Source: Streptomyces sp. NBC_01235
GTDB taxonomy: Bacteria; Actinomycetota; Actinomycetes; Streptomycetales; Streptomycetaceae
DNA: 64,000 nt
NCBI RefSeq assembly: GCF_035989285.1
Contig: NZ_CP108513.1
Coordinates: 6,324,001 to 6,388,000 of the forward strand
Direction: 5' to 3'
Position numbers and translations under genes: made by a program
Notes under the pieces: generated by a model
The model's database searches: none
Seen by the model: only the letters and a program-made list of their open reading frames with translations
What the model was told of the DNA's origin: nothing
Part shown: one piece after another, positions 26,183 through 36,322 of the stretch
How the letters are laid out: each line of letters opens with the position of its first letter
Numbering within the stretch: position 1 is the first letter of the stretch

Positions 26183-27703
26183 GTGAGTAACGCCACCCTG
26201 TCTCCCCTGCCCTCCGCCGACCGCCTCGACGTCGCCGCGCGGCTGCGCGAGGCCCTGCTCGCGGCCTCCTTCACCGCGGACGGTCTCCTCGAACTGCTCG
26301 GCGCCCCCGCCTACGCGGCCCTGGCCCGCAGCGAGACCGTGCCCGCACTGCGCGCGACCCGCGGGGAAACGCCGCTGGAGACGCTCGTCCGCCTCTTCCT
26401 GCTCCAGCAGCCCGTGCCGCACGCGCGCGTGGCGGGTTTTCTGCCCGTACGCGCGTGTGTGGAGAGCGGCTGGCTCGTCCCCACGGGTGCGGACGAGGTG
26501 GCCGCGACCGTGGACGTACGGCCGTACGGCGGGCCGGACGGTGAGGACTGGTTCATCGTGTCCGACCTGGGGTGCGCGGTCGGCGGCGCCGGCGGCATCG
26601 GCAACAAGGACGAGGGCGTCGTCCTGGGCGTGGGCGGCGCGTCGACGACCCTGGCCGGCATCACCGTCCGCAGGCCCGTCTCCGCCGCCCTCGACCTCGG
26701 CGCCGGTTCCGGCATCCAGGCGCTGCACGCCGCCCAGCACGCCACGCGCGTGACGGCGACCGATCTCAACCCGCGCGCCCTGCACATCACCGCGCTCACG
26801 CTCGCGCTGTCCGGAGCCCCGGCCGCGGACCTGCGCGAGGGCTCGCTCTTCGAGCCGGTCCGGGACGACGAGACGTACGACCTGATCGTGTCGAATCCAC
26901 CGTTCGTGATCTCGCCCGGCGCCCGCCTGACCTACCGGGACGGCGGGATGGGCGGGGACGATCTGTGCCGCTCGCTCGTTCAGGGGGCGGGGGAACGGCT
27001 GAACGAGGGCGGGTTCGCGCAGTTCCTCGCCAACTGGCAGCACGTGGAAGGGGAGGACTGGCAGGACAGGCTCAGGTCGTGGGTGCCACGCGGGTGCGAC
27101 GCCTGGATCGTGCAGCGCGAGGTGCAGGACGTCACGCAGTACGCCGAGCTCTGGCTGAGGGACGCCGGTGACCACCGGGGCGACCAGGCCGAGTACCAGG
27201 CGCGCTACGACGCATGGCTGGACGAGTTCGAGGCGCGCAAGGTGAAGGCCGTCGGCTTCGGCTGGATCACGCTGCGCAGAACGACGGCCGCAGAGCCCGT
27301 GATCACGGTGGAGGAGTGGCCGCACGCGGTCGAACAGCCGCTGGGCGACACGGTCGTGGCGCACTTCGAGCGGCTCGACTACCTGCGCGCGCACGACGAC
27401 GCGGCCCTGCTCACCGAGCGCTTCCGGCTGGTCACGGAGGTCGTCCAGGAGCAGGTCGGGCTGCCCGGAGCCGAGGACCCGGAGCACGTCGTGCTGCGCC
27501 AGCACCGCGGCATGCGCCGGGCCACCAAGGTGGACACGGTCGGCGCGGGCTTCGCGGGCGTGTGCGACGGCTCGCTGGGCGCCGGCCGGATTCTCGACGC
27601 CATCGCGCAACTGGTGGGTGAGGATCCGGTGTTGCTGCGGGACCGCACTCCGGCCCAGATCCGCGTGCTGGTGGAGCAGGGATTCCTCGAACCGGCGGAG
27701 TGA
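26183..27703 (+). CDS. SAM-dependent methyltransferase with NPPF motif
   Basis: A 506-residue class I methyltransferase. The SAM motif ALDLGAGSGIQALHAA is near residue 170, the acidic loop is TATDLNPRAL, and the catalytic motif is SNPPFVIS, as in enzymes that methylate exocyclic amines or glutamine (RsmC/PrmC/HemK group). An N-terminal helical domain of about 140 residues and a C-terminal domain of about 200 residues are typical of an actinobacterial family of unproven substrate. The GTG at 26183 is preferred over the ATG at 26174. Its last 19 bases are exactly duplicated downstream. Confidence 0.88.
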   Translation: MSNATLSPLPSADRLDVAARLREALLAASFTADGLLELLGAPAYAALARSETVPALRATRGETPLETLVRLFLLQQPVPHARVAGFLPVRACVESGWLVPTGADEVAATVDVRPYGGPDGEDWFIVSDLGCAVGGAGGIGNKDEGVVLGVGGASTTLAGITVRRPVSAALDLGAGSGIQALHAAQHATRVTATDLNPRALHITALTLALSGAPAADLREGSLFEPVRDDETYDLIVSNPPFVISPGARLTYRDGGMGGDDLCRSLVQGAGERLNEGGFAQFLANWQHVEGEDWQDRLRSWVPRGCDAWIVQREVQDVTQYAELWLRDAGDHRGDQAEYQARYDAWLDEFEARKVKAVGFGWITLRRTTAAEPVITVEEWPHAVEQPLGDTVVAHFERLDYLRAHDDAALLTERFRLVTEVVQEQVGLPGAEDPEHVVLRQHRGMRRATKVDTVGAGFAGVCDGSLGAGRILDAIAQLVGEDPVLLRDRTPAQIRVLVEQGFLEPAE

Positions 27704-27722
27704 CCTCGAACCGGCGGAGTGA
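27685..27722. repeat. 19-bp tandem duplication over the methyltransferase stop
   Basis: CCTCGAACCGGCGGAGTGA occurs twice directly: the first copy encodes the last codons and stop, the second is non-coding. Confidence 0.95.
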
Positions 27723-28055
27723 CCCGGTGGGATCAGGATGGTCCCGGATCCGGCAGAGAGAGCGACAAGAGCAAGATCGTATGTACGGAGGGTCGGCCGT
27801 CAATGGGGAGGCGACCTGAAAAACATCCGCATCCGGTTCGGTGTGGGCCGTCGCACTCCGACGCCCGCCCGGACCGCGCCCGGACCGCGGCCTCGCCCGC
27901 GCCGCCGATCGCCCTCGGTCCCGACGGCTCACCGAACCCTCCGCCCCCACCCGTGGTCCCGGCGTTCACCTCGGGTTCGCCGGGACGCCGCCCGCGCGTG
28001 ACAGCCTCCCGGGACTGGGGCATGCGCGAGTGGGAGCAAAGGGGCGCGGACGATC

Positions 28056-28253
28056 ATGGAGAGTGGGCCGGCGATCTTCGCGGGAACGGTGTTCGCCCTG
28101 TTCGGGGGCGCGCTATTGATGTGGACCGCGGTCCGGGTGCGGCACCGCGAACCCGTGGCCCAAAGTGTGAGCCCCGTCGCATCGGCGACCCTCGCGACCG
28201 TCGCCGCGGTCGCCGCGCTGGCCGTCGGAACCTGGTGCTTCACCCGTCTCTGA
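28056..28253 (+). CDS. Small two-helix membrane protein
   Basis: A 65-residue hypothetical with two hydrophobic helices (FAGTVFALFGGALLMWTAV and ATLATVAAVAALAVGTWCF) separated by a charged loop. No function can be assigned. It sits between the methyltransferase and topA in the same direction. Confidence 0.6.
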   Translation: MESGPAIFAGTVFALFGGALLMWTAVRVRHREPVAQSVSPVASATLATVAAVAALAVGTWCFTRL

Positions 28254-28603
28254 AACCACCGCCCCAGGCCGCCTCCCGGACCACCTCCCGACCGTCTCCG
28301 AGACCGACTTCGGGACAGACTTCGGGACAGACTTCGAGGAGCTCGCCGGACCCCCTACCCGCCGGGTGAGCGTGGTCACGCCGGTAAAGGAGAGGACGCG
28401 TTCCGGTCGTACGGAAAAGGGCCGGTCGGTACTCCGGGCGGCAGGAATGGCGGTAGTCGGGTTACCGTTCGAGTGGCCGTTGCGGGCTTTTCCCGTTTGA
28501 CACGGGGGCGGGATGTACCGTCACACTCCGCAGCGTCACCATGACCCGACCCCGGGAGCAAGGCCTGGGGAGGCCCCAGCGTCGACCGGAGAGAAGAGCG
28601 AAG
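28254..28603. other. Region upstream of topA, 350 bp
   Basis: GACTTCGGGACA is repeated directly at 28306 and 28318, with a third partial copy at 28330. TTGACA at 28497-28502 is a good -35, but the best -10-like match, TACCGT at 28516, is only 13 bases away. topA promoters are often supercoiling-sensitive, and abnormal spacing is compatible with that. Confidence 0.45.
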
Positions 28604-31438
28604 TTGTCCCCGACCAGCGAGACCGCGAAGGGCGGCCGCCGACTCGTGATCGTCGAGTCGCCTGCCAAGGCGAAGACGATCAAGGGTTACCTCGGCCCTG
28701 GCTACATCGTCGAGGCCAGCGTCGGGCACATCCGCGACCTTCCGAACGGTGCCGCGGAGGTGCCGGACCAGTACACGGGCGAGGTCCGCCGCCTCGGTGT
28801 GGACGTCGAACACGACTTCCAGCCGATCTATGTGGTCAACGCCGACAAGCGGGCCCAGGTCAAGAAGCTCAAGGACCTGCTCAAGGAGTCCGACGAGCTC
28901 TTCCTCGCCACCGATGAGGACCGGGAGGGCGAGGCGATCGCCTGGCACCTCCAGGAGGTCCTCAAGCCCAAGATCCCCGTCAAGCGGATGGTCTTCCACG
29001 AGATCACCAAGGACGCGATCCGGGCCGCCGTCGCCAACCCGCGCCAGCTCAACCAGAAGCTCGTCGACGCCCAGGAGACCCGCCGCATCCTCGACCGCCT
29101 CTACGGCTACGAGGTCTCGCCGGTCCTGTGGAAGAAGGTCATGCCGCGTCTGTCGGCCGGCCGTGTCCAGTCCGTCGCGACGCGACTTGTCGTCGAGCGG
29201 GAACGCGAGCGCATCGCGTTTCGTTCCGCTGAGTACTGGGACCTGACGGGCACCTTCTCGACCGGCCGAGCCGGCGACCTGTCGGACCCGTCGTCGCTGG
29301 TCGCCCGCCTCCAGACCGTCGACGGCAGGCGGGTCGCGCAGGGCCGCGACTTCGACTCCCTGGGACAACTCAAGAGCGCGAACATCCTCCACCTGGACGA
29401 GGCGAACGCCCGCGCCCTGGCCGCCGCCCTGGAGAACACGAACTTCTCCGTCCGGTCCGTCGAGTCGAAGCCGTACCGCCGCTCGCCGTACGCCCCGTTC
29501 CGTACGACGACGCTCCAGCAGGAGGCCAGCCGCAAGCTCGGCTTCGGCGCCAAGGCCACCATGCAGGTCGCGCAGAAGCTGTACGAGAACGGCTACATCA
29601 CGTACATGCGTACGGACTCCACGACGCTGAGCGAGACGGCGATCTCCGCCGCCCGCGCCCAGGTCACGCAGCTGTACGGTGCCGACTACCTGCCGGCCCA
29701 GCCGCGCACGTACGCCGGGAAGGTCAAGAACGCGCAGGAGGCGCACGAGGCGATTCGCCCCTCGGGTGATCGTTTCCGCACGCCTGCCGAGACGGGCCTG
29801 ACCGGCGACCAGTTCAAGCTCTACGAGCTGATCTGGAAGCGGACGGTCGCCTCCCAGATGAAGGACGCGACCGGTAACAGCGTCACGGTGAAGATCGGCG
29901 GCGCGGCCGCCGACGGCCGGGACGTCGAGTTCAGCGCCTCCGGCAAGACGATCACCTTCCACGGCTTCCTGAAGGCGTACGTCGAGGGCGCCGACGACCC
30001 GAACGCCGAGCTGGACGACCGCGAGCGCCGCCTGCCCCAGGTCGGCGAGGGCGACGCGCTGTCCGCCGAGGAGATCACGGTCGACGGGCACGCCACCAAG
30101 CCCCCGGCCCGCTACACCGAGGCCAGCCTGGTCAAGGAGCTCGAAGAGCGCGAGATCGGCCGCCCGTCGACGTACGCGTCGATCATCGGCACGATCCTCG
30201 ACCGCGGCTATGTGTTCAAGAAGGGCACGGCTCTCGTGCCGTCCTTCCTGTCCTTCGCCGTGGTCAACCTCCTGGAGAAGCACTTCGGGCGGCTCGTCGA
30301 CTACGACTTCACCGCCAAGATGGAGGACGACCTCGACCGCATCGCCCGCGGTGAGGCGCAGGCCGTGCCGTGGCTGAAGCGGTTCTATTTCGGCGAGGGC
30401 ACGGGCCACGGTGGTGCGGCCGAGGCCGGCAACGGTGACGGGGACCACCTCGGCGGCCTCAAGGAGCTGGTGACCGACCTGGGCGCGATCGACGCGCGCG
30501 AGGTGTCGTCGTTCCCCGTGGGCAACGACATCGTGCTGCGGGTCGGGCGCTACGGCCCCTACATCGAGCGCGGCGAGAAGGACTCCGAGGGCCACCAGCG
30601 CGCGGACGTGCCGGAGGATCTGGCCCCGGACGAGCTCTCCATCGAGCATGCGGAGGAGCTGCTCGCCAAGCCGAGCGGCGACTTCGAGCTGGGCACCGAC
30701 CCGGAGTCGGGCCACCAGATCATCGCCAGGGACGGCCGTTACGGCCCGTACGTCACCGAGGTGCTCCCCGAGGGCACCCCGAAGACCGGCAAGAACGCCG
30801 TCAAGCCGCGTACGGCCTCGCTGTTCAAGTCGATGTCCCTGGACACGGTCACGCTGGCGGACGCCCTCAAGCTGATGTCGCTGCCGCGTGTCGTCGGCGC
30901 CGACGCGGAGGGCGTGGAGATCACCGCGCAGAACGGCCGCTACGGGCCGTACCTGAAGAAGGGCACGGACTCGCGGTCGCTGCAGACCGAGGACCAGCTC
31001 TTCACGATCACCCTCGACGAGGCGCTGGAGATCTACTCCCAGCCCAAGCAGCGGGGCCGGGCAGCCGCCAAGCCGCCGCTGAAGGAGCTGGGCGCCGACC
31101 CGGTCAGCGGAAAGCCGGTCGTCGTCAAGGACGGTCGTTTCGGACCGTACGTCACCGACGGGGAGACCAACGCGACCCTGCGCTCCGGCGACAGTGTCGA
31201 GGAGATCACCCCGGAGCGCGGCTTCGAGCTGCTCGCCGAGAAGCGCGCCAAGGCGCCGGCCAAGAAGACGGCCAAGAAGGCGCCCGCGAAGAAGGCGACG
31301 GCGAAGAAGGCGGCCCCGGCCAAGAAGACCGCTGCCAAGAAGACCGCCGCGAAGACGACCACGGCGAAGAAGACGACGACCGCGAAGAAGACGGTCGCGA
31401 AGAAGGCGACGGCTTCCCCGTCCTCGTCGGAGGACTGA
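28604..31438 (+). CDS. topA: DNA topoisomerase I
   Basis: A 944-residue type IA topoisomerase that relaxes negative supercoils. The TOPRIM domain opens with LVIVESPAKAKTIKGYLG and includes DEDREGEAIAWHL. The active-site Tyr is in GYITYMRTDSTTLSE. Instead of zinc fingers the C-terminal half has repeated basic modules (GRYGPY motifs, four or five) and a Lys/Ala tail of about 55 residues (AKKTAKKAPAKK), as in other actinobacteria. The TTG at 28604 is chosen because GGAGAGAAG lies 7 bases upstream; an open frame extends back to 28541. Confidence 0.96.
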   Translation: MSPTSETAKGGRRLVIVESPAKAKTIKGYLGPGYIVEASVGHIRDLPNGAAEVPDQYTGEVRRLGVDVEHDFQPIYVVNADKRAQVKKLKDLLKESDELFLATDEDREGEAIAWHLQEVLKPKIPVKRMVFHEITKDAIRAAVANPRQLNQKLVDAQETRRILDRLYGYEVSPVLWKKVMPRLSAGRVQSVATRLVVERERERIAFRSAEYWDLTGTFSTGRAGDLSDPSSLVARLQTVDGRRVAQGRDFDSLGQLKSANILHLDEANARALAAALENTNFSVRSVESKPYRRSPYAPFRTTTLQQEASRKLGFGAKATMQVAQKLYENGYITYMRTDSTTLSETAISAARAQVTQLYGADYLPAQPRTYAGKVKNAQEAHEAIRPSGDRFRTPAETGLTGDQFKLYELIWKRTVASQMKDATGNSVTVKIGGAAADGRDVEFSASGKTITFHGFLKAYVEGADDPNAELDDRERRLPQVGEGDALSAEEITVDGHATKPPARYTEASLVKELEEREIGRPSTYASIIGTILDRGYVFKKGTALVPSFLSFAVVNLLEKHFGRLVDYDFTAKMEDDLDRIARGEAQAVPWLKRFYFGEGTGHGGAAEAGNGDGDHLGGLKELVTDLGAIDAREVSSFPVGNDIVLRVGRYGPYIERGEKDSEGHQRADVPEDLAPDELSIEHAEELLAKPSGDFELGTDPESGHQIIARDGRYGPYVTEVLPEGTPKTGKNAVKPRTASLFKSMSLDTVTLADALKLMSLPRVVGADAEGVEITAQNGRYGPYLKKGTDSRSLQTEDQLFTITLDEALEIYSQPKQRGRAAAKPPLKELGADPVSGKPVVVKDGRFGPYVTDGETNATLRSGDSVEEITPERGFELLAEKRAKAPAKKTAKKAPAKKATAKKAAPAKKTAAKKTAAKTTTAKKTTTAKKTVAKKATASPSSSED

Positions 31439-31574
31439 TCGACGGCTGAGCCGAGCCACGGCTCCTCCACGGCGAGTTCGCGAAACGAACGCTCCGGCAT
31501 CACTTTGGTGTCGGGGCGGTCGTACGTGCGGACGGGGGCCTCGGACTGTCAGCCGCGGCCGATAGGCTGAATGC

Positions 31575-34500
31575 ATGACGCGAGCCGAGCAGCCAACGGC
31601 CCACCACCCGGCCCCGGACAACGCCCTGGTGGCGGACTCCCGTGAGCGCGCCGTGCGCGCCCTGTTGCGCGAGCCACAGCTCAAACGGCTCTGGAGCGCG
31701 CAGTTGGTGGGCGGTGTGGGAGACGCCCTCGCACTCCTGGTGTTCGTCCTCCTCGTCCTCCAGGCGGCCATCGCCGAGGGCTCCTTCGGAGGCGGCTACC
31801 GGGGCGTGGCGTTCGCAGTGGCGATCGTCTTCGGGGTGCGCATTCTGGCCACCCTGCTCTTCGGTGCCGTCCTCCTGGGCCCGTTGACCTCACTGACCTC
31901 ACCGGACGGCCCGCTCGACCGCCGCTGGACCATGGTCGGCGCGGACGGCTTGCGCGCCGCGCTGCTGATCGTCGCGCCCCTGTGGATCGACTGGATGCCG
32001 GACGACGCACTGGCCCTGCTGCTCGTCACGGTCTTCGTGACCGGGGTCGCCGAGCGGTTCTGGACGGTCGCCCGCGAGAGCGCGGCCCCCGCCCTGCTGC
32101 CCGCGCCGCCCCTGGAGGGCGCGACCGTACGCCCGTTGCCGGACCACATGGACGCCCTGCGCCGCCTGTTTCTGCGCACGGGTTTTGTGACGATCCCGCT
32201 GGGTGCGGCCACCCTGGTCGTCGCGGCATTGTTCAACAATCTCCTGGGCGCCGGGATCGACTGGTTCGGCCAGCACCAGGCGGCCCTCTCCTCGTACGTC
32301 GCCGGGGGGCTGTTCGCCGGGTCCCTGTCCATCGTGACGTTCCTGGAGCTGCCCTCGGTCCGCACCCCCCGCGCGCGGTCGCCGCTCGAAGGACTGCGCC
32401 GCCCCAGGACCGCCACCGGAGTCGACGCGGGCCGCACGGGCGCGATCCCGCTGCTGGTCCTCGCCTGCGCCGCCGTCGCCGCGGCGATCTCCGCCGCCGT
32501 CGCCGTGGCCGTGCTGCACGCCAAGGACCTGGGCGGCGGCCCGGTGCTGTACGGGCTGCTCGTTCTCGGGCTGACCGGCGGCGTCGTCGTCGGTGTGCGT
32601 ACGGCACCGAAGGTGCTGGTGACGCTGTCCCGGCGGCGGCTGCTCGCACTGGCCATCGCCTTCACCGGCGTGGCACTGCTGGCCGCCGGGCTGGTCCCGG
32701 ACGTCACCAGCGTGCTGCTGATCGTGGCCCTGGCCGGCGTCGGCGCGGGCGTCGCCGCCAACACCGGGCACGCGCTGCTCGACCAGGAGACGGAGGAACA
32801 CCGCCGCACGCGGACGACGGAACACCTGCACGCGGTGGTGCGGGTCCTCGTGGCGCTCGCCGCGGTGATCGCCCCGCTGGTGGCCGCGCTCATCGGGCCG
32901 CACCGGCTGGAGAACGGCAAGTTCGTGTTCGCACACGGAGGAGCCGCGTTCACGCTGATGCTGGTCGGCGCGCTGCTGCTGCCGGTGGCCGCACTGGTGC
33001 TGGCCAAGGTCGACGACCGCTCCGGCGTCCCGCTGAGGCAGGACCTGCGGGACGCGCTGCTGGGCGGCGACGACCCGGTGCAGACCTCGGCCGGGCACGG
33101 CTTCTTCATTGCCCTGGAGGGTGGTGACGGCGCCGGCAAGTCCACCCAGGCCGAGGCGCTCGCCGAGTGGATCAGGGCCAAGGGCCACGAGGTCGTCCTC
33201 ACACGCGAGCCGGGGGCCACGCCCGTGGGCAAGCGGCTGCGCTCGATCCTGCTGGACGTCTCCAGCGCCGGCCTCTCGCACCGCGCGGAGGCGCTGCTGT
33301 ACGCGGCGGACCGCGCGGAGCACGTCGACACGGTCGTGCGGCCCGCCCTGGAGCGTGGCGCGGTCGTGATCACCGACCGGTACATCGACTCGTCCGTCGC
33401 CTATCAGGGCGCCGGCCGCGACCTGTCCCCGACCGAGATCGCAAGGATCTCGCGCTGGGCGACGAACGGCCTGGTGCCGCATCTGACGGTCCTGCTGGAC
33501 GTGTCCCCGGAGGCCGCCCGCGAGCGCTTCACGGAGGCCCCGGACCGGCTGGAGTCGGAGCCGGCCGAGTTCCACGCGCGCGTGCGCTCCGGTTTCCTCA
33601 CGCTGGCCGCCGCCGACCCGGGCCGCTACCTGGTGGTCGACGCGGCCCAGGAGCCCGAGGCCGTCACGGCCGTCGTCCGGCACCGGCTCGACCAGCTGCT
33701 GCCCCTGTCCGAGGCCGAGATCAAGGCCCAGGAGGAGGCGCGCAAGAAGGCCGAGGAGGAGGCCCGCCGCAAGGCCGAGGAAGAGGCCGCCCGCAAGGCC
33801 GAGGAGGAGCGCCTGGAGCGCGAGCGCCAGGAGCAGCTCGCCAAGCTGCGCGCCGAGGAGGAGGAGCGCAAGCGGCGCGAGCTGGAGGAGGCGCAGCGGC
33901 GCGAGGCCGAACGGCAGGCCGAAGAGGCCCGGCTGCGCGCCGAGGAGGCACGCAGGCGTGCCGAGGAGGAGCGGGTCCGACTCCTCGCGGAGGAGAAGGC
34001 CCGCGCCGAGGAGGAGGCCCGTCGCAAGGCGGAGGAGGAGCGGCGCCGCAAGCAGGCCGAGGAGGAGGCGCGGCTGCGCGCCGAGGCCGAGGCGCTGCGC
34101 CTGGAGAAGCAGCGCAAGGCTGAGGAGGCGCTGTTGCGGGCCGAGGCGGCCCGGCGCGCGGCGGAGCAGGCAGCGGCGGCGGCGCAGGTCGGCCCGAAGC
34201 CCCCGCGCCCCACCGCGGCCACGGCTCCGGCGACCCCGGCGGTCCCGCCGGAGGCGGTGACCGTGCCGACGCCGGTGGTGACCCCGACGAACGCGTCGGG
34301 CGGGCCGGTGGACGAGACGGCGGTGCTGCCGCCGATCCGGATGGACAAGGAGCCCGAGCAGCCGCAGGCGCAGTCCTCCCGGCCGTCCGGGAAGGCTTCC
34401 GGGAAGCCCTCGGGCTCCGCCGGGGGAGCAGACGCCGAGGTGACGGCCGAGCTGCCGCAGCCTTCGATGCCGACGGGAGCGGCGGACGAGACGGCGGTTC

Positions 34501-34841
34501 TGCCATCGGTGCGCGATCAGGGCGCCGAGGACGAGACGGCCGTACTGCCTCCGGTGCGGGACGAGAGCCCTTCGGACCGGGTGCCGCCGGGGTACTTCCG
34601 CGACGAGCGGGGCGAGAGCGGCAGGAGTGGCGGGTCGCGGCCGGACGGGGGCGACGACCGTACGCGCGAGCTGCCGCAGGTCGACGAGGAGGGCACGCCC
34701 CGCCAGCGCCCCCGGTCGGACTGGGCCGAGGAGACCCCGCTGGACGACCTGCCCTCGCTCGCGGACGAACTGCTGGGACCGCACCGGGACGAGGACGGCT
34801 ACGACGAGGGCCGGGGCGGCGGCCGGGGGCGTCGGCGCTGA
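31575..34841 (+). CDS. tmk: Membrane-domain / thymidylate kinase fusion
   Basis: A 1088-residue fusion. Residues about 45-490 form an MFS-like block of about 12 hydrophobic helices. Residues about 507-705 are a complete thymidylate kinase (P-loop EGGDGAGKST, TREPG, DRYIDSSVAYQGAGRDLS) that makes dTDP from dTMP. A long Glu/Arg/Ala/Lys coiled coil (about 715-875) and a disordered acidic tail with three DETAVLPxxR repeats follow. It is the only tmk seen here and probably essential. The DNA-replication context (topA, holB) fits nucleotide supply. Confidence 0.93.
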   Translation: MTRAEQPTAHHPAPDNALVADSRERAVRALLREPQLKRLWSAQLVGGVGDALALLVFVLLVLQAAIAEGSFGGGYRGVAFAVAIVFGVRILATLLFGAVLLGPLTSLTSPDGPLDRRWTMVGADGLRAALLIVAPLWIDWMPDDALALLLVTVFVTGVAERFWTVARESAAPALLPAPPLEGATVRPLPDHMDALRRLFLRTGFVTIPLGAATLVVAALFNNLLGAGIDWFGQHQAALSSYVAGGLFAGSLSIVTFLELPSVRTPRARSPLEGLRRPRTATGVDAGRTGAIPLLVLACAAVAAAISAAVAVAVLHAKDLGGGPVLYGLLVLGLTGGVVVGVRTAPKVLVTLSRRRLLALAIAFTGVALLAAGLVPDVTSVLLIVALAGVGAGVAANTGHALLDQETEEHRRTRTTEHLHAVVRVLVALAAVIAPLVAALIGPHRLENGKFVFAHGGAAFTLMLVGALLLPVAALVLAKVDDRSGVPLRQDLRDALLGGDDPVQTSAGHGFFIALEGGDGAGKSTQAEALAEWIRAKGHEVVLTREPGATPVGKRLRSILLDVSSAGLSHRAEALLYAADRAEHVDTVVRPALERGAVVITDRYIDSSVAYQGAGRDLSPTEIARISRWATNGLVPHLTVLLDVSPEAARERFTEAPDRLESEPAEFHARVRSGFLTLAAADPGRYLVVDAAQEPEAVTAVVRHRLDQLLPLSEAEIKAQEEARKKAEEEARRKAEEEAARKAEEERLERERQEQLAKLRAEEEERKRRELEEAQRREAERQAEEARLRAEEARRRAEEERVRLLAEEKARAEEEARRKAEEERRRKQAEEEARLRAEAEALRLEKQRKAEEALLRAEAARRAAEQAAAAAQVGPKPPRPTAATAPATPAVPPEAVTVPTPVVTPTNASGGPVDETAVLPPIRMDKEPEQPQAQSSRPSGKASGKPSGSAGGADAEVTAELPQPSMPTGAADETAVLPSVRDQGAEDETAVLPPVRDESPSDRVPPGYFRDERGESGRSGGSRPDGGDDRTRELPQVDEEGTPRQRPRSDWAEETPLDDLPSLADELLGPHRDEDGYDEGRGGGRGRRR

Positions 34842-34861
34842 GCGTTCTGCGGCCCTTGCAC

Positions 34862-34922
34862 TTGACCGCCGGCCCCTGGGCTCTTGACCGCCGGCCCGTG
34901 GGCTCTTGATCGCCGCCCGATT
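34862..34922. repeat. 22-bp repeats between tmk and holB
   Basis: Two near-identical 22-bp units beginning TTGACCGCCGGCCC (34862 and 34884) and a partial third (34906) lie just upstream of holB. Each contains a TTGACC -35-like hexamer. Confidence 0.75.
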
Positions 34923-34985
34923 GTCAGTGGCTCCCCGCACAATGGAACCCGCAACGCGAAACGTGACGAAAGGGCGGCGTGACGC

Positions 34986-36191
34986 ATGACCGTGTGGGAC
35001 GACCTCGTCGGCCAGGAGAAGGTGAGTGAGCAGCTGGCCGCTGCCGCTCGGGACGCCGACGCGCTCGTCACCGCGGCCACCTCCGCCACGCCGCCGCCCG
35101 AGGCGTCGAAGATGACACACGCCTGGCTGTTCACGGGCCCGCCCGGTGCCGGCCGCGCCCAGGTGGCGAGGGCGTTCGCCGCCGCGCTGCAGTGCGTGAG
35201 CCCGGACCGGGCACTCGGCGGTGCCCCCGGCTGCGGGTTCTGCGACGGCTGTCATACGGCGCTCATCGGCACTCACGCCGATGTCAGCACCGTCGCCGCC
35301 GTCGGCTCGCAGATCCTCGCCGAGGACATGCGCGACACGGTCCGCAAGTCGTACACGTCGCCTGCCACGGGCCGCTGGCAGGTCATCCTCGTCGAGGACG
35401 CCGAGCGGCTGAACGAGAAGTCCGCCAACGCCGTCCTGAAGGCGGTCGAGGAGCCCGCCCCGCGGACGGTCTGGCTGCTGTGCGCCCCCTCCCTGGAGGA
35501 CGTGCTGCCCACCATCCGCTCCCGCTGCCGGCACCTGAACCTGCGCACGCCCTCCGTCGACGCCGTCGCCGACATGCTCGTACGGCGCGAGGGCATCGAG
35601 CCGGCCGTGGCCGCGGCCGCCGCGCGGGCCACGCAGGGGCATGTCGACCGGGCCCGGCGCCTGGCCACCGACCCCGCCGCCCGTGAGCGCCGCGCGGCCG
35701 TGCTGAAGCTGCCCCTGCGCGTCGACGACATCGGCGGCTGCCTCAGAGCGGCCCAGGAGCTGGTCGACGCGGCCACCGAGGACGCCAAGCAGCTCGCGGA
35801 GGAGATGGACGGGAAGGAGACCGAGGAGCTGAAGGCGGCGATGGGCGCGTCCCAGGGCGGCCGCATGCCGCGCGGCACGGCGGGCGTGATGAAGGACCTG
35901 GAGGACAAGCAGAAGCGCCGCAGGACGCGTACGCAGCGTGACAGCCTCGACCTCGCGCTCACCGACCTGACCGCCTTCTACCGCGACGTCCTGGCCCTCC
36001 AGCTCGGCTCCCGCGTCGCGATCGCCAACGCGGACGCCGAGGACGCGTTGGAGCGGCTCGCCCGCGGCACCAGACCGGAGACCACCCTCCGCCGCATCGA
36101 GGCCATCGCCGCGTGCAGACAGGCCCTCGACCGCAACGTGGCTCCGCTGCTGGCGGTGGAGGCGATGACGATGGCGCTGAGAGCGGGCTGA
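34986..36191 (+). CDS. holB: DNA polymerase III subunit delta'
   Basis: A 401-residue clamp-loader subunit of the AAA+ class. The P-loop is FTGPPGAGRAQVARAF with Arg in place of the catalytic Lys, consistent with a non-hydrolysing delta' role. The zinc module CVSPDRALGGAPGCGFCDGCH and SSRC-like sensor (IRSRCRHLNLRTP) are intact. It follows tmk, the order found in many bacteria. Confidence 0.93.
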   Translation: MTVWDDLVGQEKVSEQLAAAARDADALVTAATSATPPPEASKMTHAWLFTGPPGAGRAQVARAFAAALQCVSPDRALGGAPGCGFCDGCHTALIGTHADVSTVAAVGSQILAEDMRDTVRKSYTSPATGRWQVILVEDAERLNEKSANAVLKAVEEPAPRTVWLLCAPSLEDVLPTIRSRCRHLNLRTPSVDAVADMLVRREGIEPAVAAAAARATQGHVDRARRLATDPAARERRAAVLKLPLRVDDIGGCLRAAQELVDAATEDAKQLAEEMDGKETEELKAAMGASQGGRMPRGTAGVMKDLEDKQKRRRTRTQRDSLDLALTDLTAFYRDVLALQLGSRVAIANADAEDALERLARGTRPETTLRRIEAIAACRQALDRNVAPLLAVEAMTMALRAG

Positions 36192-36322
36192 CGTCGCCCG
36201 GTGGGGCGAAGGCCGGGTGATGGCGAGGGGTGACGTTCCGCGGCAGGTTGACGGGGTAACTCGTCCGTGGCGGTTCACGTGCGTACGGCATTCATGCCGT
36301 CGCGCAGAGTTACGCTCGCTGG

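Noticed and set aside
31899..36278. 1459-codon minus-strand frame
   Set aside because: Shadow of tmk and holB; low-complexity composition.
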